A stretch of 64,000 nt of DNA from Citrobacter sp. FP75 (GTDB lineage: Bacteria; Pseudomonadota; Gammaproteobacteria; Enterobacterales; Enterobacteriaceae), in the NCBI RefSeq assembly GCF_018342065.1, contig NZ_JAFDOE010000002.1:62001-126000 (forward strand), in the 5' to 3' direction. Position numbers and translations under genes: made by a program. Below are positions 10,648 to 19,996 of this stretch, in pieces. The notes under the pieces were generated by a model, which saw nothing but the letters and a program-made list of their open reading frames with translations, did not search any database and was not told the origin of the DNA. Within the stretch, counting starts at the first letter, position 1. Each line of letters starts with the position of its first letter.

Positions 10648-12984
10648 ATGAAGCAAATTCGAATGCTGGCGCAGTATTATGTCGACCTGATGATGAAGTT
10701 AGGTCTGGTGCGATTTTCGCTGCTATTGGCGCTGGCTTTGGTGGTGTTGGCAATTGTGGTGCAGATGGCTGTCACCATGGTGCTGCATGGCCAGGTAGAA
10801 AGTATTGATGTCATCCGCTCTATCTTTTTTGGCCTGTTAATTACCCCCTGGGCAGTCTATTTCCTTTCAGTGGTGGTGGAGCAACTGGAGGAGTCCCGAC
10901 AACGCCTGTCACGACTGGTAGAAAAGCTGGAAGAGATGCGCGAGCGCGATCTCAAGCTCAACGTGCAGTTGAAGGACAATATTGCACAGCTCAATCAGGA
11001 GATAGTCGAACGTGAAAAGGCGGAAGCAGAGCGCCGGGATACGTTTGAACAGCTTAAAGTTGAAATCAAAGAGCGTGAAGAAGCGCAGATCCAGCTTGAG
11101 CAACAGTCTTCATTTTTACGTTCTTTTCTCGATGCCTCGCCGGACCTGGTGTTTTATCGCAATGAAGATAAAGAATTTTCCGGCTGTAACCGTGCGATGG
11201 AGCTGTTGACCGGGAAGAGTGAAAAGCAGCTGGTGAATTTAAAACCGGCTGATGTTTACTCCCCTGAGGCGGCTGAGAAGGTTATCGAAACCGACGAGAA
11301 GGTATTCCGCCATAATGTCTCGTTAACTTATGAGCAATGGCTGGACTACCCGGACGGGCGTAAAGCCTGCTTTGAAATTCGTAAAGTCCCTTACTATGAC
11401 CGCGTCGGTAAGCGACACGGCCTGATGGGCTTTGGTCGTGATATTACCGAGCGTAAGCGCTACCAGGATGCGCTAGAACGCGCCAGCCGCGACAAGACCA
11501 CCTTCATCTCAACCATCAGCCACGAACTGCGTACACCGCTGAACGGCATTGTCGGCTTAAGCCGGATCCTGCTGGATACGGATCTGACCGCTGAACAGGA
11601 AAAATACCTGAAAACTATCCATGTTTCCGCCGTGACGTTGGGGAATATTTTCAATGATATTATCGACATGGATAAGATGGAGCGGCGTAAAGTTCAGCTC
11701 GATAACCAGCCGATAGATTTCACCAGCTTTATGGCCGATCTGGAAAACCTCTCCGGCCTGCAGGCGCAGCAAAAAGGGCTACGCTTTGTTCTTGATCCGA
11801 CATTGCCGCTGCCGCATAAGGTCATTACCGACGGAACGCGTCTGCGGCAAATCCTGTGGAATCTGATCAGCAACGCCGTGAAGTTCACCCAGCAAGGGCA
11901 GGTCACCGTGCGGGCGCGCTATGACAAAGGCAACATGCTGCATTTTGAAGTGGAAGATTCCGGTATCGGTATTCCGCAGGATGAGCAGGACAAAATCTTC
12001 GCCATGTATTATCAGGTGAAAGACAGTAATGGCGGTAAACCGGCCACCGGTACCGGGATTGGCCTTGCCGTATCGAAGCGTCTGGCGAAAAACATGGGCG
12101 GCGATATTACGGTTTCCAGCCAGCCGGGGAAAGGCTCCGTCTTTACGCTGACCGTTCATGCCCCTGCCGTCGCCGAAGAGATTGAAGACGCCTTCGAAGA
12201 AGACGACATGCCGCTGCCTGCTCTGAATGTGCTGCTGGTGGAAGATATTGAACTGAACGTCATTGTCGCCCGTTCGGTGCTGGAAAAACTGGGCAACAGC
12301 GTGGATGTCGCCATGACCGGGAAAGCCGCGCTGGAAATGTTCCAGCCGGGTGAGTACGACCTGGTGCTGTTGGATATTCAGCTGCCGGATATGACGGGCC
12401 TGGATATCTCCAGAGAGTTGACGCAAAAATACGTGCGGGAAGAGCTGCCGCCGCTGGTGGCACTCACCGCCAACGTTTTGAAAGATAAAAAAGAATATCT
12501 GGAAGCAGGTATGGATGACGTGCTGAGTAAGCCGCTGTCAGTACCGGCGTTAACCGCCATGATCAAAAAATACTGGGATACCCAAAACAAAGAGGAGAGC
12601 ACTGTGACATCTGAAGAAAGCAGTAAATCGCAAGCGCTGTTAGATATTCCCATGTTGGAACAATACCTCGAGCTGGTGGGACCGAAGTTAATTACTGACG
12701 GGCTGGCGGTGTTCGAAAAGATGATGCCGGGATATTTGAGCGTGCTGGAGTCCAATCTGACCGCGCGTGATAAAAAAGGCGTTGTTGAAGAAGGCCACAA
12801 AATCAAAGGTGCGGCGGGGTCAGTCGGTCTGCGCCACCTGCAACAGCTGGGCCAGCAAATTCAATCACCGGACCTTCCTGCCTGGGAAGATAATGTGGGT
12901 GAATGGATTGAAGAGATGAAGCAGGAGTGGCAGCACGACGTGGCAGTATTAAGAGCCTGGGTGGCGAGCGTGGAAAAAAAATGA
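10648..12984 (+). CDS. arcB: Aerobic respiration control sensor kinase ArcB
   Basis: The 778-residue product is a tripartite hybrid histidine kinase in the inner membrane that senses the quinone pool and phosphorylates ArcA when oxygen is low. Two membrane helices (about 22-45 and 58-77) are followed by a coiled coil, a PAS domain carrying the redox cysteines C180 and C241, and a kinase domain with H292 (STISHELRTP). Next come an ATPase domain (DSGIGIP, TGIGLAV), a receiver with its Asp in LVLLDIQLPD, and a C-terminal phosphotransfer domain (EEGHKIKGAAGS). The start at MKQIR has GAAGGAACC upstream. Its last bases coincide with the terminator of ArcZ on the opposite strand. Confidence 0.98.
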   Translation: MKQIRMLAQYYVDLMMKLGLVRFSLLLALALVVLAIVVQMAVTMVLHGQVESIDVIRSIFFGLLITPWAVYFLSVVVEQLEESRQRLSRLVEKLEEMRERDLKLNVQLKDNIAQLNQEIVEREKAEAERRDTFEQLKVEIKEREEAQIQLEQQSSFLRSFLDASPDLVFYRNEDKEFSGCNRAMELLTGKSEKQLVNLKPADVYSPEAAEKVIETDEKVFRHNVSLTYEQWLDYPDGRKACFEIRKVPYYDRVGKRHGLMGFGRDITERKRYQDALERASRDKTTFISTISHELRTPLNGIVGLSRILLDTDLTAEQEKYLKTIHVSAVTLGNIFNDIIDMDKMERRKVQLDNQPIDFTSFMADLENLSGLQAQQKGLRFVLDPTLPLPHKVITDGTRLRQILWNLISNAVKFTQQGQVTVRARYDKGNMLHFEVEDSGIGIPQDEQDKIFAMYYQVKDSNGGKPATGTGIGLAVSKRLAKNMGGDITVSSQPGKGSVFTLTVHAPAVAEEIEDAFEEDDMPLPALNVLLVEDIELNVIVARSVLEKLGNSVDVAMTGKAALEMFQPGEYDLVLLDIQLPDMTGLDISRELTQKYVREELPPLVALTANVLKDKKEYLEAGMDDVLSKPLSVPALTAMIKKYWDTQNKEESTVTSEESSKSQALLDIPMLEQYLELVGPKLITDGLAVFEKMMPGYLSVLESNLTARDKKGVVEEGHKIKGAAGSVGLRHLQQLGQQIQSPDLPAWEDNVGEWIEEMKQEWQHDVAVLRAWVASVEKK

Positions 12985-13096
12985 CCCCGGCTTAACCGGG
13001 GTGCGCGAATACTGCGCCAACACCAGGGAAATCGTGGCTGCGCCGTAAATTATTATCATTGTTTACAAGGGCGCAGCCCTATTTTTCAGGCCGCAC
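12975..13096 (-). ncRNA. arcZ: ArcZ (SraH/RyhA) regulatory small RNA
   Basis: Read on the minus strand, this stretch matches my memory of E. coli ArcZ almost throughout. It begins GTGCGGCCTGAAAAA and contains the conserved seed region GATTTCCCTGGTGTTGG (complement near 13018-13034). It ends in a GC-rich hairpin (ACCCCGG/CCGGGGT, 12984-13002) and a run of eight T. ArcZ is an Hfq-dependent RNA that activates rpoS and represses many mRNAs, and is itself repressed by ArcA. As in E. coli it sits between arcB and elbB, convergent with arcB. Its 3' end overlaps the last codons of arcB, which fits the known negative feedback of arcZ transcription on arcB mRNA. Confidence 0.93.
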
Positions 13097-13102
13097 GCAG
13101 TT

Positions 13103-13131
13103 AAGATAGCAAATCTTAAATAATTTGTTAC
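13103..13131 (-). promoter_or_regulatory. Probable arcZ promoter
   Basis: On the minus strand GTAACA and TATCTT are separated by 17 bases, and the -10 ends 6 bases before the first base of ArcZ. Both hexamers match the sigma-70 consensus imperfectly. ArcA repression would be expected nearby, but I did not assign an ArcA site. Confidence 0.5.
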
Positions 13132-13213
13132 ATGAATCAGTTAAATGTGTGAAGCGTAGCATTTTAATAAGAATTATTAATATGCTTCAGCCAGTTGCGA
13201 AAGGAGTATCACG

Positions 13214-13867
13214 ATGAAAAAAATTGGCGTAGTGCTCGGCGGATGCGGTGTGTATGACGGCTCGGAGATCCATGAGGCCGTGTTAACGCTGCTGGCGATT
13301 GCCCGCAACGGAGCTCAGGCCATCTGCTTTGCGCCCGATAAACAACAAGCCGATGTGATTAATCATCTGACGGGCGAGCCTATGCAGGAAACCCGCAATG
13401 TCCTGATTGAGGCTGCACGTATAACTCGTGGTGATATTCGCCCCCTTGCTCAGGCTGTCTCTACGGAACTGGATGCGCTGATTGTGCCCGGCGGGTTTGG
13501 TGCGGCGAAGAATCTGAGTAATTTCGCCAGCCAGGGCAGCGAATGTCGGGTGGATAGCGACTTAGCCGCACTGGCGGTAGCCATGCATCAATCCGGTAAG
13601 CCGTTGGGGTTTATGTGCATTGCACCCGCCATGTTGCCCAAAATTTTTGATTTCCCGCTGCGTCTGACCATCGGTACGGATATCGATACGGCAGAGGTGC
13701 TGGAAGAGATGGGGGCAGAACATGTGCCTTGTCCGGTCGATGATATCGTGGTTGATGAAGACCACAAAATCGTGACTACGCCCGCTTATATGCTGGCGCA
13801 GGATATCGCTCAGGCGGCGAGTGGTATCGACAAGCTGGTATCGCGCGTACTGGTGCTGACTGAATGA
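13214..13867 (+). CDS. elbB: Glyoxalase ElbB (DJ-1/PfpI family)
   Basis: This 217-residue protein belongs to the DJ-1/PfpI superfamily, with the nucleophile elbow in [11 protein letters not shown] and the [10 protein letters not shown] segment. E. coli ElbB has weak glyoxalase activity and was first noticed through effects on isoprenoid production. The start is supported by AAAGGAGTATCACG just before the ATG. It overlaps the next gene, mtgA, by four bases (ATGA), as in E. coli, so the two are translationally coupled. The substrate in the cell remains uncertain. Confidence 0.95.
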   Translation: MKKIGVVLGGCGVYDGSEIHEAVLTLLAIARNGAQAICFAPDKQQADVINHLTGEPMQETRNVLIEAARITRGDIRPLAQAVSTELDALIVPGGFGAAKNLSNFASQGSECRVDSDLAALAVAMHQSGKPLGFMCIAPAMLPKIFDFPLRLTIGTDIDTAEVLEEMGAEHVPCPVDDIVVDEDHKIVTTPAYMLAQDIAQAASGIDKLVSRVLVLTE

Positions 13868-14583
13868 AAAAAGGAGTGACCGCCTTTTTACGGCGTATTT
13901 TTCTGCGGGCGGTTATTGTCCTCGCCGTGTTCTGGGGTGGGGGCATCGCGCTTTTCAGTGTGATGCCAGTACCTTTCTCGGCGGTAATGGTTGAACGACA
14001 AATTAGCGCCTGGCTACACGGCGATTTTGGCTATGTGGCACATTCTGACTGGGTCAGTATGGATGAGATATCGCCGTGGATGGGGCTGGCGGTCATTGCC
14101 GCAGAAGACCAAAAATTTCCTCAGCATTGGGGATTTGATGTTACCGCGATAGAAAAAGCGCTGGCGCATAATGAGCGCAATGAAAACCGCATTCGTGGGG
14201 CGTCGACGCTCTCGCAGCAGACGGCAAAAAACCTCTTTCTCTGGGACGGGCGCAGCTGGGTGCGTAAAGGTCTCGAGGCCGGGCTCACGCTGGGCATGGA
14301 AACGGTCTGGAGCAAGAAACGTATTCTGACCGTTTATCTGAATATCGCGGAGTTTGGCGACGGTGTATTCGGCGTAGAGGCGGCGGCGCAACGTTATTTT
14401 CATAAACCCGCCAGTCGCTTGAGTCAGTCAGAAGCGGCATTGCTGGCAGCGGTGCTGCCAAATCCCCTGCGTTTTAAGGCGAATGCTCCATCAGGCTATG
14501 TGCGTAACCGTCAGGTGTGGATCATACGGCAAATGCGTCAGTTAGGCGGTGAGTCGTTTATGCGGGAAAATAAGCTGTATTAA
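13864..14583 (+). CDS. mtgA: Monofunctional peptidoglycan glycosyltransferase
   Basis: MtgA polymerises lipid II into glycan strands. The 239-residue protein has one N-terminal membrane anchor (about residues 13-35) and a family GT51 domain outside the membrane. The catalytic glutamate is E81 in [14 protein letters not shown], and the second signature [17 protein letters not shown] is intact. No transpeptidase domain follows, which sets it apart from class A penicillin-binding proteins. It is coupled to elbB by a four-base overlap and is followed by a REP-like repeat. E. coli MtgA is about three residues longer. Confidence 0.96.
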   Translation: MKKGVTAFLRRIFLRAVIVLAVFWGGGIALFSVMPVPFSAVMVERQISAWLHGDFGYVAHSDWVSMDEISPWMGLAVIAAEDQKFPQHWGFDVTAIEKALAHNERNENRIRGASTLSQQTAKNLFLWDGRSWVRKGLEAGLTLGMETVWSKKRILTVYLNIAEFGDGVFGVEAAAQRYFHKPASRLSQSEAALLAAVLPNPLRFKANAPSGYVRNRQVWIIRQMRQLGGESFMRENKLY

Positions 14584-14593
14584 CGGGTTTATT

Positions 14594-14624
14594 GCCGGAT
14601 GTGGCGAGACAGCCTTATCCGGCC
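14594..14624. repeat. REP-like extragenic palindrome
   Basis: GCCGGATGTGGCG...GCCTTATCCGGCC is a repetitive extragenic palindrome between the convergent mtgA and npr genes. Related copies occur at 25889, 32349 and 51973 in this window. Confidence 0.8.
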
Positions 14625-14631
14625 AACGGGA

Positions 14632-14904
14632 CTAGTCTTCGTCAAATCCCGAATTAAACAGCGCAATCACCGCTGCCAGGGCTTCAACTTCCTGTGGACC
14701 GGAGGCTTCAACCTCTATCTGGCGACCTTTGGCGGAATCCAGCATCAGCAAAGCAATCACGCTGTTCGCTTCCGCCTCTGTGCCTTCATCGTTACGCAAC
14801 AGCACTTCCGCTTCGAAACCCTGCATTAATTCAAACAGCTTCATGGCTGGCCGGGCGTGCATGCCCAGCTTATTGGTGATTTCAACAGTTTGCTTCACGG
14901 TCAT
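14632..14904 (-). CDS. npr: Phosphocarrier protein NPr
   Basis: NPr (PtsO), 90 residues, is the HPr-like carrier of the nitrogen phosphotransferase system. It passes phosphate from enzyme I-Ntr to PtsN. The phosphorylated histidine is H16 in [11 protein letters not shown]. It overlaps rapZ by four bases at its start and is last in the rpoN-hpf-ptsN-rapZ-npr run, the standard enterobacterial order. The phosphorylation state of this chain affects potassium uptake and amino-sugar metabolism in E. coli. Confidence 0.97.
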   Translation of the reverse strand: MTVKQTVEITNKLGMHARPAMKLFELMQGFEAEVLLRNDEGTEAEANSVIALLMLDSAKGRQIEVEASGPQEVEALAAVIALFNSGFDED

Positions 14905-15755
14905 GATTTGCGTTTTTCCAGCGTACGATGGCGTGACTGTACGTTTTTACCGCGTGAACGGAAGTAGTCTGCCAGCTGCTCTGCAATATACACCGAACGG
15001 TGTTTCCCGCCGGTACAGCCGATGGCTACGGTGAGGTAGCTGCGGTTGTTGGTCTCCAGCATGGGTAACCATAGCTCAAGATAGCTGCGAGTCTGGTAGA
15101 TAAAATTGTGTACTTCTGTGTGACGGTCGAGAAACGCGGCGACAGGGCGGTCAAGACCGGTCATTGGACGCAGTTTAGGGTCCCAGTGCGGATTCGGCAG
15201 GAAGCGCACGTCAAAGACGTAATCCGCATCAATGGGGATACCGTGTTTGAAGCCAAAGGACTCGAATACCATGGTCAGTTCACGTTCACGCTTGCCCAGC
15301 AGTCGGGTACGCAACATTTCTGCCAGTTCATGAACGGACATTTCAGACGTGTCGACGATCAGGTCAGCGCGGGAGCGCAGCGGCTCCAGCAAGTCGCTTT
15401 CCTTATCAATTGCGCTTTCCAGAGATAAATTTTTGCTGGAGAGTGGGTGCAGTCGACGGGTATCACTGTAGCGGCGGATTAGCGTGTTACGGTCAGCATC
15501 AAGGAACAGCAGCTGCGGCGAGAAACCTTCAGGCAGGTTATTCATTGCCTGCTCGAAAATTTCTGGCGACTCTGGCATGTTGCGCACATCAATGCTGACG
15601 GCCGCAGAAATTTGGCGATCGGCCAATGTACGGGCCAGATCGGGCAACAGCACTACGGGAAGGTTATCCACGCAGTAAAAACCCATATCTTCCAGCGCAC
15701 GCAGGGCGACCGATTTGCCTGACCCTGAACGACCGCTGACGATCATCAGTACCAT
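14901..15755 (-). CDS. rapZ: RNase adapter protein RapZ
   Basis: RapZ (YhbJ), 284 residues, binds the sRNAs GlmZ and GlmY and directs RNase E to cleave GlmZ, thereby adjusting glmS expression and amino-sugar synthesis. A P-loop (GRSGSGKS, residues 8-15) starts the N-terminal kinase-like domain. The C-terminal domain carries the conserved [10 protein letters not shown] segment and the basic tail used in RNA binding. It lies between ptsN and npr. Its link to glmM, also in this window, is metabolic: both act on the UDP-GlcNAc supply. Confidence 0.97.
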   Translation of the reverse strand: MVLMIVSGRSGSGKSVALRALEDMGFYCVDNLPVVLLPDLARTLADRQISAAVSIDVRNMPESPEIFEQAMNNLPEGFSPQLLFLDADRNTLIRRYSDTRRLHPLSSKNLSLESAIDKESDLLEPLRSRADLIVDTSEMSVHELAEMLRTRLLGKRERELTMVFESFGFKHGIPIDADYVFDVRFLPNPHWDPKLRPMTGLDRPVAAFLDRHTEVHNFIYQTRSYLELWLPMLETNNRSYLTVAIGCTGGKHRSVYIAEQLADYFRSRGKNVQSRHRTLEKRKS

Positions 15756-15800
15756 GTACTGTTTCTCCTCACAACGACAAAAAAGGATGCCATTGGGTTG

Positions 15801-16292
15801 TTATGCTTCATCCTGTCCACCTTCGGTGTCCGTGATGATTTGATACAGCTCCTGGTCACTCTGCGCGGCGCGCAGGCGACGACAGATGGTTTTATCTGCC
15901 AGACGTTTTGCAACCAGTGACAACGTGTGTAGATGCGTCTTGGTTTGGTCTGCCGGAACCAGCAGAGCGAACAGCAGATCAACCGGTTGATTATCAATGG
16001 CGTCGAAAGCGATAGGCGTTTCGAGTTGCACAAATACACCGACTGCGCGCATTGTGTCTTCTTCCAGCTTTCCGTGCGGAATGGCAATACCATTGCCGAT
16101 GCCGGTACTGCCCATTTTTTCACGCGTCAGGATGGCTTCAAATACCACCTGAGAAGGCAAGCTGAGCTGCTTTGCCGCCAGTTCACTGATGATTTCCAGT
16201 GCGCGTTTTTTGCTTTGGCAGTGAACGCCAGCGCGTGTACATTCCTGGTTAAGAACAGTGCTCAGTTGTAGAGTCGTATCGTTATTTGTCAT
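15801..16292 (-). CDS. ptsN: Nitrogen PTS enzyme IIA
   Basis: PtsN (EIIA-Ntr), 163 residues, is the terminal acceptor of the nitrogen phosphotransferase chain. The active histidine is H73 in GNGIAIPHGK. The unphosphorylated form binds TrkA and KdpD in E. coli and tunes potassium levels. The N-terminus MTNNDTTLQLS matches the E. coli protein. It is co-directional with hpf upstream and rapZ 45 bases downstream. Confidence 0.97.
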   Translation of the reverse strand: MTNNDTTLQLSTVLNQECTRAGVHCQSKKRALEIISELAAKQLSLPSQVVFEAILTREKMGSTGIGNGIAIPHGKLEEDTMRAVGVFVQLETPIAFDAIDNQPVDLLFALLVPADQTKTHLHTLSLVAKRLADKTICRRLRAAQSDQELYQIITDTEGGQDEA

Positions 16293-16321
16293 AATTTCAC
16301 CTAAGCGCTAACTGTACAAAT

Positions 16322-16346
16322 GGCCCGTTGTGGTTCACAACAGGCC
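16322..16346. repeat. Inverted repeat between hpf and ptsN
   Basis: GGCC-GTTGTG and CACAAC-GGCC arms flank a three-base loop in the 83-base gap. Only a weak T run follows on the minus strand, so it may be a processing or partial termination hairpin. Confidence 0.35.
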
Positions 16347-16375
16347 GTCCTGCACCCGCTAACTGCCCGGACAAG

Positions 16376-16663
16376 TTAGTGCTGTTTCAGTTTATCTTTA
16401 TGTTTTGTTAACTGCCGAGCCAGTTTATCAATTAAACCGTCAATGGCGGCGTACATATCCTGACCTTCCGCGCTGGCATGAATTTCGCCACCGTTCACAT
16501 GCAGTGTTGCATCCGAGATGTGTGTCACCTTCTCCACCTTCAACACAATATAGACCTGATTAATCCGGTCGAAATATTGCTCAAGTTTGGCGAACTTTGT
16601 GTTCACAAAGTCGCGCAGGGCTTCAGTGATTTCGACGTTGTTTCCAGTGATGTTGAGCTGCAT
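16376..16663 (-). CDS. hpf: Ribosome hibernation promoting factor
   Basis: HPF (YhbH), 95 residues, binds the 30S subunit and, with RMF, turns 70S ribosomes into inactive 100S dimers in stationary phase. I chose the ATG at MQLNITGNNVEIT, matching the E. coli start; an upstream in-frame ATG would run into rpoN. The protein is the short form, without the long C-terminal dimerisation domain of other bacteria. It sits 22 bases downstream of rpoN, so it is likely read from the rpoN transcript. Confidence 0.97.
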   Translation of the reverse strand: MQLNITGNNVEITEALRDFVNTKFAKLEQYFDRINQVYIVLKVEKVTHISDATLHVNGGEIHASAEGQDMYAAIDGLIDKLARQLTKHKDKLKQH

Positions 16664-16685
16664 AGTGTCTTCCTTATCGGTTGGG

Positions 16686-18119
16686 TCAGACCAGCTGTTT
16701 GCGCTGGTTAGACGGCGGAATGGATAAAGACTCTCGGTACTTCGCAACGGTGCGGCGCGCCACCATGATACCCTGTTCTGACAGCATAGAGGTTAACTTG
16801 CTGTCACTCAGCGGTTTCGCAGGGTTCTCCGCAGCAATTAATTTCTTCACCAGTGCGCGTATCGCTGTGGATGAGGCTTCGCCTCCGCCTTCAGTGCTGA
16901 CGTGACTGGAAAAGAAATACTTGAGTTCAAAAATGCCGCGTGGACTGTGCAGATACTTTTGCGTGGTCACTCGGGAAATGGTCGATTCGTGCATCTCGAC
17001 GGCCTGGGCGATATCCGCCAGCACCATCGGTTTCATAAATTCTTCGCCTTGCTCAAAGAAGGCCTGCTGCTGCTCAACGATACAGCGACTGACGCGCAAC
17101 AGCGTGTCGTTGCGGCTTTCCAGACTTTTAATCAGCCACTTTGCATCCTGTAAATTTGTACGAATAAACTGGCTGTCGGCATCGTTGCGCGCCCCATTGC
17201 ACATGGCGGCATAGTGCTGATTAATCTGTAAACGCGGAATGCTGTCACTGTTCAGTTCGACGACCCAACGATCGTTATGCTTGCGCACCAGCACATCCGG
17301 GATCACGTATTCCGGCTCGCCGGTTTGGATCGACTGTCCGGGTCTTGGATCCAGAGACTGGATCAGATTGACGGCTTCTTTCAGTACATCTTCTTTGAGT
17401 CGGGTCACGCGCATCAGCGAGCGGAAATCGTGATTAGCTAACAGATCGAGATGATCGCTGATGATAAGTCTGGCTTCTGCAAGCCACGGGGTGGCCTGGT
17501 CAAACTGCGACAATTGGATCAGTAAGCAATCGCGGAGATCTTTTGCCGCCACGCCAACAGGATCAAAACGCTGAACGCGTTTAAGCACGGCTTCGATTTC
17601 ATCCATCCCGATGTCGTCATCGCCCATGCTTTCGAGAATGTCGTCCAGAGAAACGGTGAGATACCCGGTTTCATCAACCGCATCAACAATTGACGTGGCA
17701 ATGGCGCGATCGGTATCAGAGAACGGGGTCAATCCCACTTGCCACATCAGGTAATCCTGCAGTGACTGCGTGGTCTCACCCTGATACACAGGCAGTTCGT
17801 CGTCGATGTAATCCCCGCTGGTACCGGACGGTGTGCCCGCGGTGTAAATCTCATCCCAACTGGCATCCAGCGGCAACTCTTCCGGCATCTCTTTTTGTTC
17901 GAGCGCATCTGCGGTGTCGAGGGAATCGCTGTCCTGTTTTTCTTGGGTATCTATTTCTTCGTGAAGATCGGTTTGCTCGAGCAGTGGGTTACTTTCCAGC
18001 GCTTGCTGAAGTTCTTGCTGAAGTTCCAGCGTGGACAACTGCAACAGACGGATAGCCTGTTGTAGCTGCGGCGTCATCGCCAGTTGTTGGCTGAGCCTGA
18101 GTTGCAAACCTTGCTTCAT
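16686..18119 (-). CDS. rpoN: RNA polymerase sigma-54 factor
   Basis: RpoN, 477 residues, directs RNA polymerase to -24/-12 promoters for nitrogen assimilation and other stress genes, and needs an enhancer-binding ATPase. The glutamine- and leucine-rich region I is at the N-terminus ([23 protein letters not shown]). An acidic region II covers about 50-115. The C-terminal RpoN box reads [10 protein letters not shown], the -24 recognition motif. The start at MKQ was preferred over an upstream in-frame ATG that would overlap lptB. It lies 46 bases downstream of lptB. Confidence 0.98.
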   Translation of the reverse strand: MKQGLQLRLSQQLAMTPQLQQAIRLLQLSTLELQQELQQALESNPLLEQTDLHEEIDTQEKQDSDSLDTADALEQKEMPEELPLDASWDEIYTAGTPSGTSGDYIDDELPVYQGETTQSLQDYLMWQVGLTPFSDTDRAIATSIVDAVDETGYLTVSLDDILESMGDDDIGMDEIEAVLKRVQRFDPVGVAAKDLRDCLLIQLSQFDQATPWLAEARLIISDHLDLLANHDFRSLMRVTRLKEDVLKEAVNLIQSLDPRPGQSIQTGEPEYVIPDVLVRKHNDRWVVELNSDSIPRLQINQHYAAMCNGARNDADSQFIRTNLQDAKWLIKSLESRNDTLLRVSRCIVEQQQAFFEQGEEFMKPMVLADIAQAVEMHESTISRVTTQKYLHSPRGIFELKYFFSSHVSTEGGGEASSTAIRALVKKLIAAENPAKPLSDSKLTSMLSEQGIMVARRTVAKYRESLSIPPSNQRKQLV

Positions 18120-18165
18120 GTTCAGAGTGGTTTTCTCCTGCGGTAACGTGACGTCTTCTACCCTA

Positions 18166-18891
18166 TCAGAGTCTGAAGTCTTCCCCAAGGTATACGCGCT
18201 TAACGTGCTCGTCTTGCAGTATTTCTGTTGGCGTACCGTGTGCTATCAGGTGTCCCTGACTCACGATGTAAGCTCGCTCACAGACCGCCAGCGTTTCGCG
18301 AACGTTGTGGTCGGTAATCAGCACGCCCAGCCCGCTGTCGCGCAGGTGTTCAATGATGCGTTTGATATCAATAACGGAGATGGGGTCAACGCCCGCAAAC
18401 GGTTCATCCAGCAGGATAAACTTCGGGTTTGCAGCCAGCGCGCGGGCGATTTCCACACGGCGTCGTTCACCCCCTGACAGTGATTGCCCCAGGCTGTCGC
18501 GCAGGTGTTCGATATGGAACTCTTCCATCAGTTCGTTGGCGCGATCTTCGCGCTGCTCGCTGGAGAGATCGTCTCGAATTTGCAGTACTGCCATCAGGTT
18601 ATCAAACACGCTCAGACGACGAAAAATAGAGGCTTCCTGCGGCAGGTAGCCGATGCCGCGACGGGCGCGAGCATGCAGCGGCAGCAGGCTGATGTCTTCG
18701 TCATCGATGATGATGTTGCCCGCATCGCGCGGCACAATGCCCACCACCATGTAAAAGGTTGTTGTTTTGCCCGCACCGTTCGGGCCGAGCAGACCGACGA
18801 TCTCCCCGGAGTTGACGGTCAGACTGACGTCTTCCACCACACGGCGGCCTTTATAGGCTTTTGCAAGGTTCTTTGCAGTTAATGTTGCCAT
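18166..18891 (-). CDS. lptB: LPS export ABC transporter ATPase
   Basis: LptB, 241 residues, is the cytoplasmic ATPase of the LptB2FG complex, which extracts lipopolysaccharide from the inner membrane and drives it across the periplasmic Lpt bridge. Walker A is GPNGAGKTT (36-44), the signature [15 protein letters not shown], and Walker [14 protein letters not shown]. It is preceded by lptA with a 6-base gap and lptC further upstream, all on one transcript. LptF and LptG are encoded elsewhere, as is usual. Confidence 0.98.
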   Translation of the reverse strand: MATLTAKNLAKAYKGRRVVEDVSLTVNSGEIVGLLGPNGAGKTTTFYMVVGIVPRDAGNIIIDDEDISLLPLHARARRGIGYLPQEASIFRRLSVFDNLMAVLQIRDDLSSEQREDRANELMEEFHIEHLRDSLGQSLSGGERRRVEIARALAANPKFILLDEPFAGVDPISVIDIKRIIEHLRDSGLGVLITDHNVRETLAVCERAYIVSQGHLIAHGTPTEILQDEHVKRVYLGEDFRL

Positions 18892-18897
18892 AACGAA

Positions 18898-19452
18898 TCA
18901 GTTACCTTTTTTCTCTGCCGGAGCCTTGGTTTTGTTTTTATCCTGCAACTGTGACGGCACCAGAACGGTGGTGACGCGTTTGCCTTTATCACTGAAGGCC
19001 TGCATTTTCTGCTCTTTTACCAGATAGGTAATTTTGTCGCCGGTGATGTTGCTGTCTACCTGTTCCAGATAGGCTTTACCGGTCAGTACGACGAAATCTT
19101 TTGCCAGTTCATAGTGCATCTGTAAGGCATGGCCGTTAACGGGTTTACCATTATCCTGCATCTGGTAAAACGTTGCCGGATTGCCATAACCGTCGATCAC
19201 TTCTTTACCGTCTTCGCCGCCTGGACGGGTCACGACGACTTTATCGGCGTTAATTTTGATGGTGCCCTGCGTCACGATAACATTACCGGTAAACGTCACC
19301 ACGTTGCCCTGCATATCCAGGGACTGCTGGTCCGATTCAATGTGAATCGGCTGCTCGGTATCGCCGGTGACGGCAAATGCCGGAATGCTGGCGGCCAGAA
19401 GTGTGCTGGCAAGCACAAGGTTAAGGCTGAGTTTGTTTGTTTTGGATTTCAT
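18898..19452 (-). CDS. lptA: LPS transport periplasmic protein LptA
   Basis: LptA, 184 residues, forms the periplasmic bridge that carries lipopolysaccharide from LptC to LptD. The signal peptide runs to SIPAFA-V and the mature beta-jellyroll contains the conserved IHIESDQQSLDMQGN. I start at MKSKTNK, equivalent to E. coli MKFKTNK, rather than an ATG seven codons upstream. The 5' end overlaps lptC by about 32 bases, as in E. coli. A C-terminal lysine-rich tail (KTKAPAEKKGN) is slightly different from that of E. coli. Confidence 0.97.
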   Translation of the reverse strand: MKSKTNKLSLNLVLASTLLAASIPAFAVTGDTEQPIHIESDQQSLDMQGNVVTFTGNVIVTQGTIKINADKVVVTRPGGEDGKEVIDGYGNPATFYQMQDNGKPVNGHALQMHYELAKDFVVLTGKAYLEQVDSNITGDKITYLVKEQKMQAFSDKGKRVTTVLVPSQLQDKNKTKAPAEKKGN

Positions 19453-19996
19453 ATGAGGTTCTAACCTTTTCAATCAGCTCGGCGTTCTTGCTGCGTAAAT
19501 TGCCGCGCATCTTCAGTCCGCTGGAGTTAAATGTTGTTCCATACAACGTGACCAGATCGTTTGAGGTAACATCTTGCGTCACCAGGTTAATCTGCGCGTT
19601 ATCGGTCGTAATTCTGCGTAGTTGAGAGTCGGGCACCAGGGCGTTGACTTCAACATGGCCATACAGATACAGCATCCGATCCTCAGTCAATTTGGCTTTA
19701 TCAGCCTTGATCGACCAGGTCGGGACTTTATCCTTATCAAACGTGGTTAATACCGGTTGAGTAAACCACGAAACAGCCTGATCTGAATAATATTCAACGT
19801 GTTGAGCGATTAGTCGATAGCTCAGGGCGCCTTCCGGGCTATACACGACGGTGTCGGTATGCTCGCTCTTGTAGGTCGGTTCGTTGTTATTCACCACCAC
19901 CTGAGCGGTGTCGTCTTTGTCTGCAAGGTTAATACCGATCAGCACAAGGACAGCCAGCGACAGTAGAATGATAACCCAACGTCTGGTTTTGCTCAT
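19421..19996 (-). CDS. lptC: LPS export protein LptC
   Basis: LptC, 191 residues, is a bitopic inner-membrane protein that receives lipopolysaccharide from LptB2FG and passes it to LptA. One transmembrane helix near the N-terminus (WVIILLSLAVLVLIGINLA, about 7-25) is followed by a periplasmic beta-jellyroll. Its start overlaps the end of kdsC by four bases and its end overlaps lptA, giving tight coupling of Kdo supply and lipopolysaccharide export. Confidence 0.97.
   Translation of the reverse strand: MSKTRRWVIILLSLAVLVLIGINLADKDDTAQVVVNNNEPTYKSEHTDTVVYSPEGALSYRLIAQHVEYYSDQAVSWFTQPVLTTFDKDKVPTWSIKADKAKLTEDRMLYLYGHVEVNALVPDSQLRRITTDNAQINLVTQDVTSNDLVTLYGTTFNSSGLKMRGNLRSKNAELIEKVRTSYEIQNKQTQP

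Noticed and set aside
14599-14829. Small plus-strand frame after mtgA
   Set aside because: It covers the REP repeat and the complement of npr.
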